Under the pieces are notes generated by a model, which did not search any database, was not told the origin of the DNA, and worked only from the letters and a program-made list of their open reading frames with translations. A stretch of 64,000 nucleotides of DNA from Candidatus Brocadiaceae bacterium. Its GTDB lineage: Bacteria; Planctomycetota; Brocadiia; SM23-32. Both the position numbers and the translations under genes were made by a program. The DNA lies in assembly GCA_012728835.1 (NCBI GenBank), contig JAAYEJ010000043.1, positions 1-64,000 on the forward strand, written 5' to 3'. Below are positions 34,708-42,509 of this stretch, piece after piece. Position 1 is the first letter of the stretch. Each line of letters starts with the position of its first letter.

Positions 34708-35187
34708 ATGGGCACAAACGAATGCACCGATGGCCGCACCGAGATGGAGGGCATCCTCCGACGGGAGAGCTGGGGCTGTCTGGGCCTCAGCTCGGACGCA
34801 GGCCCGTACGTCGTCCCCCTCAACTACGCCTACGTGGACGGCCGGATACTGATCCACTGCGCCCTGGAGGGCCGCAAGCTCGACTGCATCCGGGCCGACC
34901 CCCGCGTCTGCTTCGTTGTCGCGCGGCAGGAGAGCACGGTCCGCGATCACGGAGGCTCCCGGTGCCATCTGGACTGCGACAGCGTCCTGTGCACCGGCAC
35001 GGCGCGCATCGTTGAGGACCTGCACGAACGCGCCGACGCGCTCAACGCGTTCAACCGCGCGTTCAAGCCCGGCGCCGACGATCTGGCGCCGGACCGGGTG
35101 CGCGCTTGCGCAGTGATCGAAATCACCGTGGCGGGCATGACGGGCCGCCGGGAACGCGCCGGCAAGCGCGTGCGCTGGGCCTCCTGA
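34708..35187 (+). CDS. Pyridoxamine 5'-phosphate oxidase family (NimA-like) flavoprotein
   Basis: A 159-residue split-barrel FMN protein of the PNPOx/NimA group. The N-terminus has ILRRESWGCLGLSSDAGPYVVPLNYAY and ILIHCALEGRKLDCI, the standard start of this family; the second half has a Cys-containing strand SVLCTGTARIVED. The exact role is unknown; relatives reduce nitroimidazoles or bind FMN/heme. It is upstream of the EamA-like gene (39 bases), possibly one transcript. The ATG is chosen by homology; the Shine-Dalgarno (AGGTCGGG) is weak. Confidence 0.85.
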   Translation: MGTNECTDGRTEMEGILRRESWGCLGLSSDAGPYVVPLNYAYVDGRILIHCALEGRKLDCIRADPRVCFVVARQESTVRDHGGSRCHLDCDSVLCTGTARIVEDLHERADALNAFNRAFKPGADDLAPDRVRACAVIEITVAGMTGRRERAGKRVRWAS

Positions 35188-35226
35188 CCCGTTGCACAAC
35201 CCCCACAGACACCGGAGGGAGACTTT

Positions 35227-35652
35227 ATGAAGCCTCAGTTGTTCGCATTGATGACGGCCATGGCCTGGGGCATCGGCAGCTACTTCGAGAAGAAGGGCCT
35301 GCACGAGGGCAACCTGTCCCCCCAGGTCGGCATCACGATCCGCACGGTCTCCGCCCTGGTCATCCTGGCGATCGTGAGCTTCCCGCAGTGGAAGAGCATC
35401 CCGGAGGCCGGCACGCGGCCGCTGCTGTACATGATCGTGGGAGGCGGCCTGCTGGCCGGCTCGATCGGCATGCTCTGCTTCTACGCCGCCGTTAAGGGCG
35501 CGCCGCTCGGCAAGGTCATGCCCATCGCCTTCACCTCGCCCCTGTTCGGCGCGATGATGGCCGTCGCATTCGGCGGCGAGCCGCTCTCGGCCCGCACCGG
35601 CCTGGGCATGCTGCTCACCGTCGGCGGCATCATCCTGCTGACGCTCGGCTGA
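35227..35652 (+). CDS. Single-EamA-domain (half-size DMT) membrane protein
   Basis: A 141-residue membrane protein with four to five hydrophobic helices and one EamA domain: AMAWGIGSYFEKKGL at the start and a typical GMLLTVGGIILLTLG end. Full DMT transporters carry two such domains, so this one should work as a dimer, like EmrE-type or PecM-half proteins. GGAGGGAGA precedes the ATG. The transported compound is unknown. It converges on the patatin-like gene with a 13-base gap. Confidence 0.85.
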   Translation: MKPQLFALMTAMAWGIGSYFEKKGLHEGNLSPQVGITIRTVSALVILAIVSFPQWKSIPEAGTRPLLYMIVGGGLLAGSIGMLCFYAAVKGAPLGKVMPIAFTSPLFGAMMAVAFGGEPLSARTGLGMLLTVGGIILLTLG

Positions 35653-35665
35653 GCCGGCGGCCGCG

Positions 35666-37018
35666 TCACGACTCGGCGTCCAGCTCGGCGAGCAGTTCGC
35701 GAAACGCTTCCGAATCGGCCAGGATCTGCGCCCCAGCCCGGATCAGGCGGTCCACCATCTCGTCCGGGAGCGCGAGCGAAGCCGGCAGTTGCTGCAGGCA
35801 ACGGCGCTCCTCCTCGTCCTGCATCCGGTCGAAACCGACTTCGATGACGTGGAACCGGACGGCGTCGGGCCGCCCCTCGATCTCCCGGGCCAGGTCCTCG
35901 CACCGTTCGCGCAGCAGCGCCGCCGATTCGAACGTGTAGTTGTTCATCATGCCCAGGATCGCCGCCCGCCCCACCTGGACCTCGTCCGGCGTGTCCGCCC
36001 GCTTGTCCCACTCGATGCCGGGCTCGTATCGCGCGTTCACGATGATGACCACGACGCGTTTGATCTCGCCGGCGTCCAACATCCGGCGGACGCCCCGGTC
36101 GCCGTCGGTGGTGGTCAGGGCATGCAGCACGGCCCGCACTCCCAGATTGTCCGACACGCCGCCGTCGAGCAGGTGGACGTTCGGGCGCCGCGCCAGGTCC
36201 GCAAACGAGCGAGCCTGGGCGGCCATCCGGTAACGCCGGGAGGCGGCATCCCGGTCCCTCAGGCTCGCCGCCACCCACGCAGGCTCCACGAAGTCGGCGC
36301 CCCGCTTGTGATTCCGCAGCGTGATGGGGCTGAACAGCAGCGGAACGGCCGACGACGCGGCGACCGCGCGCGCGATGGGCACCTGCGAGAGGTCCGAGTA
36401 GAGCAGGTCGAACCGGTCCTGTGTGAACTCGAACGGCAGCCCGAACGTCATGTCCGTAGCGTTGAGGATCACGAACGGGCGCCGGCCCGCCGCCACCAGA
36501 TCGCCGAACACCGCGCCGTCGAACACGTGCCGGTCGTAGCACTCGGCCGCCATGTCCGTGCGGCTGAACCAGAGCGAACCGCGGCGCCACCACGTCCAGG
36601 GCGCCAGCATGCGCAGCATGAGCGCCGCCTGGAAGTCGTGCCGGAGGAACTTCTCCTCGAACGTTTCGAACAGCCCCTCCCCGTTCAAGGCGTAGTATGC
36701 CGCCACGAAGCTGCCGCCGGACACAGATGAGATCACGTCGACTTCGTCCAACAGCCGCCGGGGCTCGCCGTCGACACGCACCTGCGTGCCCCGAAGCTGC
36801 TTCATAACGCCGTAGGCCAGAGCGGCGGCTCGCGTGCCGCCCCCGGAGAACGTCAGGATCACGAACAGACCGTCGGAGTTGCCGGGCGAGGCGCAGTTGC
36901 AGAAGCGATAGCCCGCCTCAGGTTCGAAGCTTCCGAGCGGCGGGTTGACCGGGTAGTGCGCGCAGCCGGCCAGCAGCGCCAGGACGACGAGCGCAGGCGC
37001 CAGGCGACGGACCTGCAC
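35666..37018 (-). CDS. Patatin-like phospholipase lipoprotein
   Basis: A 450-residue patatin-fold lipase with a lipoprotein signal (VVLALLAGC, Cys near residue 17). The oxyanion loop FSGGGTRAAALAYG, the nucleophile strand ISSVSGGSFVAAYY and the dyad Asp in HLLDGGVSDNLG are all present. It would act at the outer membrane or periplasm on acyl esters. GTG at 37018 is preferred because AGGGGAGG lies at proper spacing and the lipobox follows at once. It is 14 bases after the acetylxylan esterase stop and belongs to the same three-gene unit. Confidence 0.85.
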   Translation of the reverse strand: MQVRRLAPALVVLALLAGCAHYPVNPPLGSFEPEAGYRFCNCASPGNSDGLFVILTFSGGGTRAAALAYGVMKQLRGTQVRVDGEPRRLLDEVDVISSVSGGSFVAAYYALNGEGLFETFEEKFLRHDFQAALMLRMLAPWTWWRRGSLWFSRTDMAAECYDRHVFDGAVFGDLVAAGRRPFVILNATDMTFGLPFEFTQDRFDLLYSDLSQVPIARAVAASSAVPLLFSPITLRNHKRGADFVEPAWVAASLRDRDAASRRYRMAAQARSFADLARRPNVHLLDGGVSDNLGVRAVLHALTTTDGDRGVRRMLDAGEIKRVVVIIVNARYEPGIEWDKRADTPDEVQVGRAAILGMMNNYTFESAALLRERCEDLAREIEGRPDAVRFHVIEVGFDRMQDEEERRCLQQLPASLALPDEMVDRLIRAGAQILADSEAFRELLAELDAES

Positions 37019-37032
37019 GGGGACCTCCCCTG

Positions 37033-38331
37033 TCAGCGGGTCATCTCGCGCGGGATGAACTCCTGCGAGGCCTTCTGCCAACCCGGCCCGGCCGCGTGCC
37101 CCGTGAGCGGGTCGAGCGTGACCTGCTTCGGGCACGTCATCACGTTGCAGGCGGCGCAGACCGACGAAGCCGGGCAGGTCAGGTCCAGCAGTCCAGCACC
37201 GACGAGAGTCGGAGCGGTGATCCTGCGGGCGAAGTTGACGGCATCGAAGTAGCGTGCCGCTTCGAGCTGGGCCGGGTCGGCCACGCCGCTTGCCCGGTCC
37301 ACGCTCACGAGCCGCGGCCAGCCCGCCGCATGATGCGGCGAGACGGGGGCGGTGTGGTCGCACATGGCGGGGACGCATGCGCAGACGGCGCTCACCTGCG
37401 GACAGAGGCCGCCGGCCACGAGGGCCTGCCCTCCGCCCTGGCTGCTGCCGTACACGATCAGATGCTTGCCGTCCCAGTCCGGGTGCGACGCAACGAACTC
37501 GACCGCGCGCACACAGCGCAGGTACATGCCCAGGAAGTAGCTGGTCTCGCGGCTGTCGCGGCCCTGGTGCGGATAGCCGCGCAACGGGCCTTCGCCCATC
37601 TGGCGGTAGTACTCGGGCGGCTGCTCGTTGAGGATCGAATGCGCGTTGATGCTGAAGACGAGCATCGGCCCCTGCCAGTGCGCGCGCCCGGCCGCCCATT
37701 CCTTGCTGATGGGCGCAACGCCGGCCGACCGGAAGCAGACGAGCGCGGGGAAGGGACCCTCGCCCTTCGGACGCGCCAGGTAGCCGTAGACGTGCTGCCC
37801 GCCGACCGAGTCGAGGCGCACGTTCCAGACGTCCGCCCGGTCCGTGGGGCTTTCCAGCGGCTCCACGACGGCGTTCATCGGCACGTCGGCCAGCCGCGCC
37901 ACCTGCGCCCGCCAGAACGCGTCGAAGTCGTCCGGCGGCGGCATGGAGGGTTCGATGCGCTCGGGACTGAAGGCGGCACCGCCTGTGGCGCGCACAGCCG
38001 GCTCCCCGTCGCGTTCCCACGTCGCACGCACGCAGAGGACGCACGGCACGTCGCGCCCGGCCGTCACCTCCGCCCGGCCGTCGACGACTTCGACCGTCCG
38101 GGCCTCCGAGGTGCGGAAGCCGTCCGTCGACAACTCGCACCGCAGAGGAGCCGCCGGCACCGGCCGCCCGCCGTCGGTCAACTCGAAGGCGAACGTCGCC
38201 GCCTCGCCCGCCACGTAGACGCCGTCGGGCCGGTCGGTCACGATGCGGAGCTGCGTCGCGGACTCCTCGCCGGCGAACGCAGCCGAGCCACAGAGCAGAA
38301 TCGCCGCCACCAGTCCCAGCCTCCACGCCAT
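37033..38331 (-). CDS. Secreted acetylxylan esterase (AXE1/CE7-like)
   Basis: A 432-residue exported esterase. Signal peptide 1-20 (LGLVAAILLCGSAAFA). Residues 25-130 are a beta-sandwich extension, then the alpha/beta-hydrolase with DDFDAFWRAQVARL typical of CE7 enzymes, the nucleophile elbow YGSSQGGGQAL (Ser of GSSQGG) and an acid/His end region (LDLTCPASSVCAACN, LTGHAAG). CE7 enzymes remove acetyl groups from xylo-oligosaccharides and cephalosporin C. It lies in a unit with an epimerase-like gene upstream and the patatin lipoprotein downstream. Confidence 0.85.
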   Translation of the reverse strand: MAWRLGLVAAILLCGSAAFAGEESATQLRIVTDRPDGVYVAGEAATFAFELTDGGRPVPAAPLRCELSTDGFRTSEARTVEVVDGRAEVTAGRDVPCVLCVRATWERDGEPAVRATGGAAFSPERIEPSMPPPDDFDAFWRAQVARLADVPMNAVVEPLESPTDRADVWNVRLDSVGGQHVYGYLARPKGEGPFPALVCFRSAGVAPISKEWAAGRAHWQGPMLVFSINAHSILNEQPPEYYRQMGEGPLRGYPHQGRDSRETSYFLGMYLRCVRAVEFVASHPDWDGKHLIVYGSSQGGGQALVAGGLCPQVSAVCACVPAMCDHTAPVSPHHAAGWPRLVSVDRASGVADPAQLEAARYFDAVNFARRITAPTLVGAGLLDLTCPASSVCAACNVMTCPKQVTLDPLTGHAAGPGWQKASQEFIPREMTR

Positions 38332-38377
38332 CGCCCGCCCCTTCCCTGGAGGACACGCCGGCGAGTTGAACGGACGC

Positions 38378-39160
38378 CTACGCCTCGTAACCCCGCATCG
38401 TGGCCAGTTCGGCGGCCAGGTAGTCCTCGTGCGGGCCGCGGTTGATCCACTCCCCGCTCAGGTAGCCGTCGTAGCCCAGGCCCTGCAGCAGCTCGACCGC
38501 GCGCCGGTGGTCGATGTCACCCTGGCCGATCAGGCACAGCCCCTCTCCGGGCTTGCCGTCGTGGAAGTGCACGTGGCGGATCCAGGGCTTCAGGATCTCG
38601 AACGCCTCGTCCATCGTCGCCCCGCCGCGGCGCACCGGGTGCATGATGTCCCAGTTGACGGCGATGGCCGGGTCGTCGACCTTCTGCATAACGGCAGCCA
38701 CGTGGTGGGGGTCGCACCAGTCGTCGTGCGTCTCCATGCAGACGGCGACCCCCCGTTCGCGCGCGCGCCCGGCCAGCCGGCCGAGGGCCTCGGCCACCTG
38801 TTCGACGGCCGCCTCGCGCGCGGTACCCTCGGGGAGCTGACCTCCGAACACACGGATGCAGCCGGCACCCACGTCGGCGGCCAGGTCGATGCACTGCAGG
38901 GCCTGCTGCACGAGTCCCTCGCGGATGGCGGGGTCGGCGAAGCGGCAGGACGTGGCCACGCAGCAGATGGGCACGCCCGTGGCGCGCACGGCGTCGCAGG
39001 CGGCCGTGCGCTGCTCGGGCGTGGCGTCGGGTTCCAGGCCGTGCTTGTGGCCGGCGCTCACGCGCACCTCGATGCCGTCGTAGCCCAGCTCGCGCGCCAG
39101 GGCCAGCACGGGCGCCAGCTCCATCTCGGGCGTCGAGAACGTCATGAATGCATACTTCAT
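38378..39160 (-). CDS. Sugar phosphate isomerase/epimerase family TIM-barrel protein
   Basis: A 260-residue xylose-isomerase-like TIM barrel. Visible family strands: GYDGIEVRVSAGHKHG (27-42), VAVCMETHDDWCDP with a metal-site Glu, AVNWDIMHP, WIRHVHFHDGKPG and YLSGEWINRG. Members include ketose 3-epimerases and inosose-pathway enzymes. It is first in the unit before the acetylxylan esterase and has its own promoter. The sugar substrate is unknown. Confidence 0.87.
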   Translation of the reverse strand: MKYAFMTFSTPEMELAPVLALARELGYDGIEVRVSAGHKHGLEPDATPEQRTAACDAVRATGVPICCVATSCRFADPAIREGLVQQALQCIDLAADVGAGCIRVFGGQLPEGTAREAAVEQVAEALGRLAGRARERGVAVCMETHDDWCDPHHVAAVMQKVDDPAIAVNWDIMHPVRRGGATMDEAFEILKPWIRHVHFHDGKPGEGLCLIGQGDIDHRRAVELLQGLGYDGYLSGEWINRGPHEDYLAAELATMRGYEA

Positions 39161-39192
39161 GGTGCACCTCTCCGTAGAAGGCGGTCAGCGGC

Positions 39193-39221
39193 ATTATGCC
39201 GGGAACCCGCCCGCGCCGCAA
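39193..39221 (-). promoter_or_regulatory. Promoter of the epimerase/esterase/patatin unit
   Basis: On the minus strand: TTGCGG (39221-39216), 17-base spacer, CATAAT (39198-39193), about 33 bases before the start at 39160. Confidence 0.5.
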
Positions 39222-39532
39222 GTCGGAAGGCCATGCTCAACCCCCCGGATTTCGGTCTGCTCCGCACCGGCGGCCCCACGCGCGTGAGTTCCGGGCGGGC
39301 AACAGCGGCCCTTCGGAGTCGGCGCTTCGGCGACGTAACGCCTGGATCTGCCTCAGCATGCCGTCCTTCGCGGCTTCGCGCCTTTGCGTGAGACATTGCC
39401 GTTGCCTTGCCGGCAGCGCCCCGGTGTCAGGCGGCCCGCGCTCCGGGGACTCGCATTCGCGGAACGGCCCTGCTATCCTGGCCCGCCGGTCGGTGCGATG
39501 ACGGCCGCTCAGTCGGGAAAGGGAGTGCGGCG
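39222..39532. other. Gene-free interval
   Basis: About 310 bases between divergent units. No coding frame here has a family match that I can see. It holds the 8-nt-periodic repeat at 39366-39392 and a weak -10-like TATCCT near 39474 that may serve the amidohydrolase gene, but no -35 stands at the right distance. Confidence 0.5.
39366..39392 (-). repeat. Intergenic 8-nt-periodic repeat (copy 2)
   Basis: On the minus strand: CTC, then ACGCAAAG, GCGCGAAG, CCGCGAAG. It has the same lead and period as the plus-strand copy at 97-120. Both copies are intergenic. Confidence 0.45.
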
Positions 39533-41056
39533 ATGGAGAACGGGATGACCGCACGGCTGTACACCGCCGAACGCATCTGGACGATGGACGCACACCGGCC
39601 CTACGTGCGCCACATGGCCGTCGAGAACGGCCGGATACTGGCCGTCGGCGATGAGGCCCGGGCGCTGGGCTGCCCGGAGGCAGTGGACCTGGGCGGCGCC
39701 GCCGTCCTGCCGGGCTTCATCGACGCGCACGTGCACTTCGGCGATCTGGCACGGGCGAAGTACGAACTGGACCTGAGCGAGGCGCGCTCGGCCGAGGACG
39801 TCCTGGCGCGGCTGCAGAAGCACGCCGCGACGCTGACGCCCGGCGAGTGGCTGTTCGGCCGACGCTGGGACGAGAGCAAGTGGCCCGAGAGGCGCTACCT
39901 GACCCGCGACGACCTGGACCGCGCGCTGCCGAACGTGCCGGTCGTGCTGCGGCGCGTCTGCGGGCACCTCTGGGTGGCCAACACGTGTGCGCTCGAACGG
40001 GCGCAGGTGCCCGCCGACACACCCGGACTCGACGCCGCGAACGGCTGGCTGCGCGAGGGCGCCACCGACGGTCTGAAGCGCTACCGCGAGCCGACCCCCG
40101 AGCGGCTTGCCCAGGCCATCGGCTACGCCTCCGATTCCGTGCTGAGGCTGGGCATCACGTCGGTGCACGACCAGTGGTCCGAGCTGCGCCCGCTCTGGGA
40201 AGCGCCCGCCGGCGCTCTGCGCGTGAAGGTGCGCGTGGGCCTGCCGGACACCCGGCTGGCCGCCGCCTGCGAGCTGGGGCTGCCCACGGGCCTCGGCAGC
40301 CGATTCGTTTGCATGGGCGGCATCAAGGTGTTCGCCGACGGCTCGGTGGGCGCGCGAACTGCCGCCCTGCGCGAGCCGTACGCAGACGACCCCTCGACGG
40401 CCGGCGGCCTGGTGTGCACGCCCGAGGCGCTGGGCGAACGCGTGCGCGCCGCCCACCAACACGGGCTGCAACTGGCCGTGCACGCCATCGGCGACCGCGC
40501 GGTGGACGTGGTGGTGGACGCCCTGCGCCGCGCCATCGAGTCCGCGCCGGACCGGGACCACCGGCACCGGATCGAGCACTGCGAACTGCCCGACAGGGCC
40601 GCCGTGGACGCCCTGGCGGCGCTGGGCGTCATCGCCTCGGTCCAGCCGAACTTCATCGGCGAATGGGGCCGGGCCGGCGGCATGTACGAAGAGCGCCTCG
40701 GACCCGACCGCTGGATGCGCATGAACCCGCTGGGCACGCTCGTGCGCGCGGGGGTGCGGCTGGCGTTCGGGTCGGACGGCATGCCGATCGGCCCGCTGTA
40801 CGGCATCTGGTCGGCAACGCAGCATCCGGACCCCGCCGAACGCCTGACGGTCGAACAGGCCGTCGCCTGCTACACGGCGGGCAGCGCCTGGGCGGGCTTC
40901 GAGGAGGCCGAGAAGGGCCGCCTGCAGCCGGGCTACGCGGCGGACTTCGTGGTGCTCTCGTCCGACCCCGCCCGCGTGCCCGTCGACCGAATACGCGACA
41001 TCCGCGTTCTGCAGACTTACGTGGACGGCCGGCGCGCCTTCGACGCAACGGGCTGA
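39533..41056 (+). CDS. YtcJ-like amidohydrolase
   Basis: A 507-residue metal-dependent amidohydrolase of the YtcJ group (amidohydrolase family 3). The metal-binding motif GFIDAHVHFGD is at residues 61-71; other metal ligands lie in LAVHAIGDRAVD and HRHRIEHCEL, and the last Asp in LAFGSDGMPIG. Members hydrolyse amide bonds of mostly unknown substrates. The ATG at 39533 has a GGGAG nearby; an ATG four codons later is possible. No signal peptide. Confidence 0.9.
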   Translation: MENGMTARLYTAERIWTMDAHRPYVRHMAVENGRILAVGDEARALGCPEAVDLGGAAVLPGFIDAHVHFGDLARAKYELDLSEARSAEDVLARLQKHAATLTPGEWLFGRRWDESKWPERRYLTRDDLDRALPNVPVVLRRVCGHLWVANTCALERAQVPADTPGLDAANGWLREGATDGLKRYREPTPERLAQAIGYASDSVLRLGITSVHDQWSELRPLWEAPAGALRVKVRVGLPDTRLAAACELGLPTGLGSRFVCMGGIKVFADGSVGARTAALREPYADDPSTAGGLVCTPEALGERVRAAHQHGLQLAVHAIGDRAVDVVVDALRRAIESAPDRDHRHRIEHCELPDRAAVDALAALGVIASVQPNFIGEWGRAGGMYEERLGPDRWMRMNPLGTLVRAGVRLAFGSDGMPIGPLYGIWSATQHPDPAERLTVEQAVACYTAGSAWAGFEEAEKGRLQPGYAADFVVLSSDPARVPVDRIRDIRVLQTYVDGRRAFDATG

Positions 41057-41150
41057 GGACGCTCGGACCTCGGCCGGGACGGCAGGTGTGGCCACGTCGC
41101 AGCCAGGGTAGACTGAGACGACGAGTCCGGTCCTTCCAGGAGCCCCGCAC

Positions 41151-42491
41151 ATGACGAACGACAGACCAGCGGACGGGCAGACGTGGGCGCCCCGGGCCGA
41201 CATCGCGCCGGTCACGGGCCGGACGCGCACCGGCCGGTTCACGACCCGGGCGAACGGCACGCGCACCTGCGCAGGCGGATGGCAGTTCCGTTTCGACGGC
41301 ATCCGGCCGGGCCGCGGGTACCGCATCCTCACCACGGCGCGGCACAGGGGCCTGCCGAACGCGCGTGACTGCCTGGTGGCCATCGCCCATTGGGGCGACT
41401 GGGAGCCCGGCGACGTCCGCCCCCGCCGGCCCTGGAACTACCTGCTGCCCCGCGCGGCGGCGCCCGGCACGATGGAGTTCGAATGCATTGCGAAGGCGCC
41501 GAAGGGCGCCACGACGCTGACCGTGCGCCTGGTGTTCCGGTGGGCCGACCGCGGGCAGGCGACGTGGGATCCGCCCTCCATCGCCCAGTCCGACGTGCCC
41601 GGCCGCAGGCCGGTCAAGGTCTGCATCGTCAACGAGACGCGCCAGACGCGGGACCGCATGCGCATCCAGGGGTTTTCGCGTGGACTCGGCCTGCCGACGG
41701 ACGTCGCCGAGGGGGTGGACGTCTACGCGACGCTCGTGCGGGCCGCCTGTCGCAGGAAGGCGCAGCTCATCGTCACGCCGGAAGTCGTCGTCGCCGGGCG
41801 CGGCCCGGCCGGCGCCGTGGAGGTGCCGGGGCCGGCGACGGAGCCGTTCCAGCAGATCGCGCGCGACCACGGCGCCCACGTCGTGCTCGGGCTGCGCCGA
41901 CGCGACGGCGACGCGACGCGCAACAGCGCGGTGCTGATCGGCCCGGAGGGAATTCAGGGCATCTACGACAAGGTGCACCTGGCCATCAGCGAGGGCCTGA
42001 ACGGCTCGCTGCCCGGCGACTCCTTCCCCGTCTTTGAGACGCCGCACGGCCGCGTCGGCTGCCTGATCTGCATGGACACGACCGTGTGCGAGTCGGCACG
42101 CATGACGGCACTGAACGGGGCCGAGTTCATCTGCTTCCCCATCATGGGCGACCTGCGGGCGGACCGCTTCTCCCCCGGCGACCCCGTGTTCAACGAGAGC
42201 CGCTGGAAGGCCATCATGCGCACGCGCGCCATCGACAACCAGGTCTGCATGGTGGTCGCGCGCAACGACGTACGGGGGAGCTGCATCATCGACCGCAAGG
42301 GCGACCTCCTGGCCTGGAACGAGGGCTACGACGAGTTCACCATGGCCACGGTCGCGCGGGACGACGGCTACCTGGACTGGCTGGGCGGCGACTTCCGGGG
42401 GGTCACCTTCCTGCTGCGGCGCCCGCACCTCTACGGCCGCTACGCGGACGAAGACTGCCTTGGCCCGTGCCGTCGCAGGCGGGAGACGTGA
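41151..42491 (+). CDS. Nitrilase-family hydrolase with N-terminal carbohydrate-binding-like domain
   Basis: A 446-residue protein. Residues 1-150 form a beta-rich domain (RFDGIRPGRGYRILTTARH, TTLTVRLVFRWADRG) resembling the jelly-roll modules attached to glycosidases in related organisms. Residues 155-430 are a nitrilase-superfamily hydrolase with catalytic E211 (VTPEVV), K274 (YDKVHL) and C307 (LICMDT). There is no signal peptide. This N-terminal extension is not part of ordinary amidases or nitrilases. It follows the amidohydrolase by 94 bases and may be co-transcribed. Confidence 0.83.
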   Translation: MTNDRPADGQTWAPRADIAPVTGRTRTGRFTTRANGTRTCAGGWQFRFDGIRPGRGYRILTTARHRGLPNARDCLVAIAHWGDWEPGDVRPRRPWNYLLPRAAAPGTMEFECIAKAPKGATTLTVRLVFRWADRGQATWDPPSIAQSDVPGRRPVKVCIVNETRQTRDRMRIQGFSRGLGLPTDVAEGVDVYATLVRAACRRKAQLIVTPEVVVAGRGPAGAVEVPGPATEPFQQIARDHGAHVVLGLRRRDGDATRNSAVLIGPEGIQGIYDKVHLAISEGLNGSLPGDSFPVFETPHGRVGCLICMDTTVCESARMTALNGAEFICFPIMGDLRADRFSPGDPVFNESRWKAIMRTRAIDNQVCMVVARNDVRGSCIIDRKGDLLAWNEGYDEFTMATVARDDGYLDWLGGDFRGVTFLLRRPHLYGRYADEDCLGPCRRRRET

Positions 42492-42509
42492 CGGCGACGC
42501 CGCGGCATG

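Noticed and set aside
37019-38356. Long upstream extension of the patatin gene
   Set aside because: It overlaps the acetylxylan esterase in another frame; the lipoprotein signal and ribosome site place the start at 37018.
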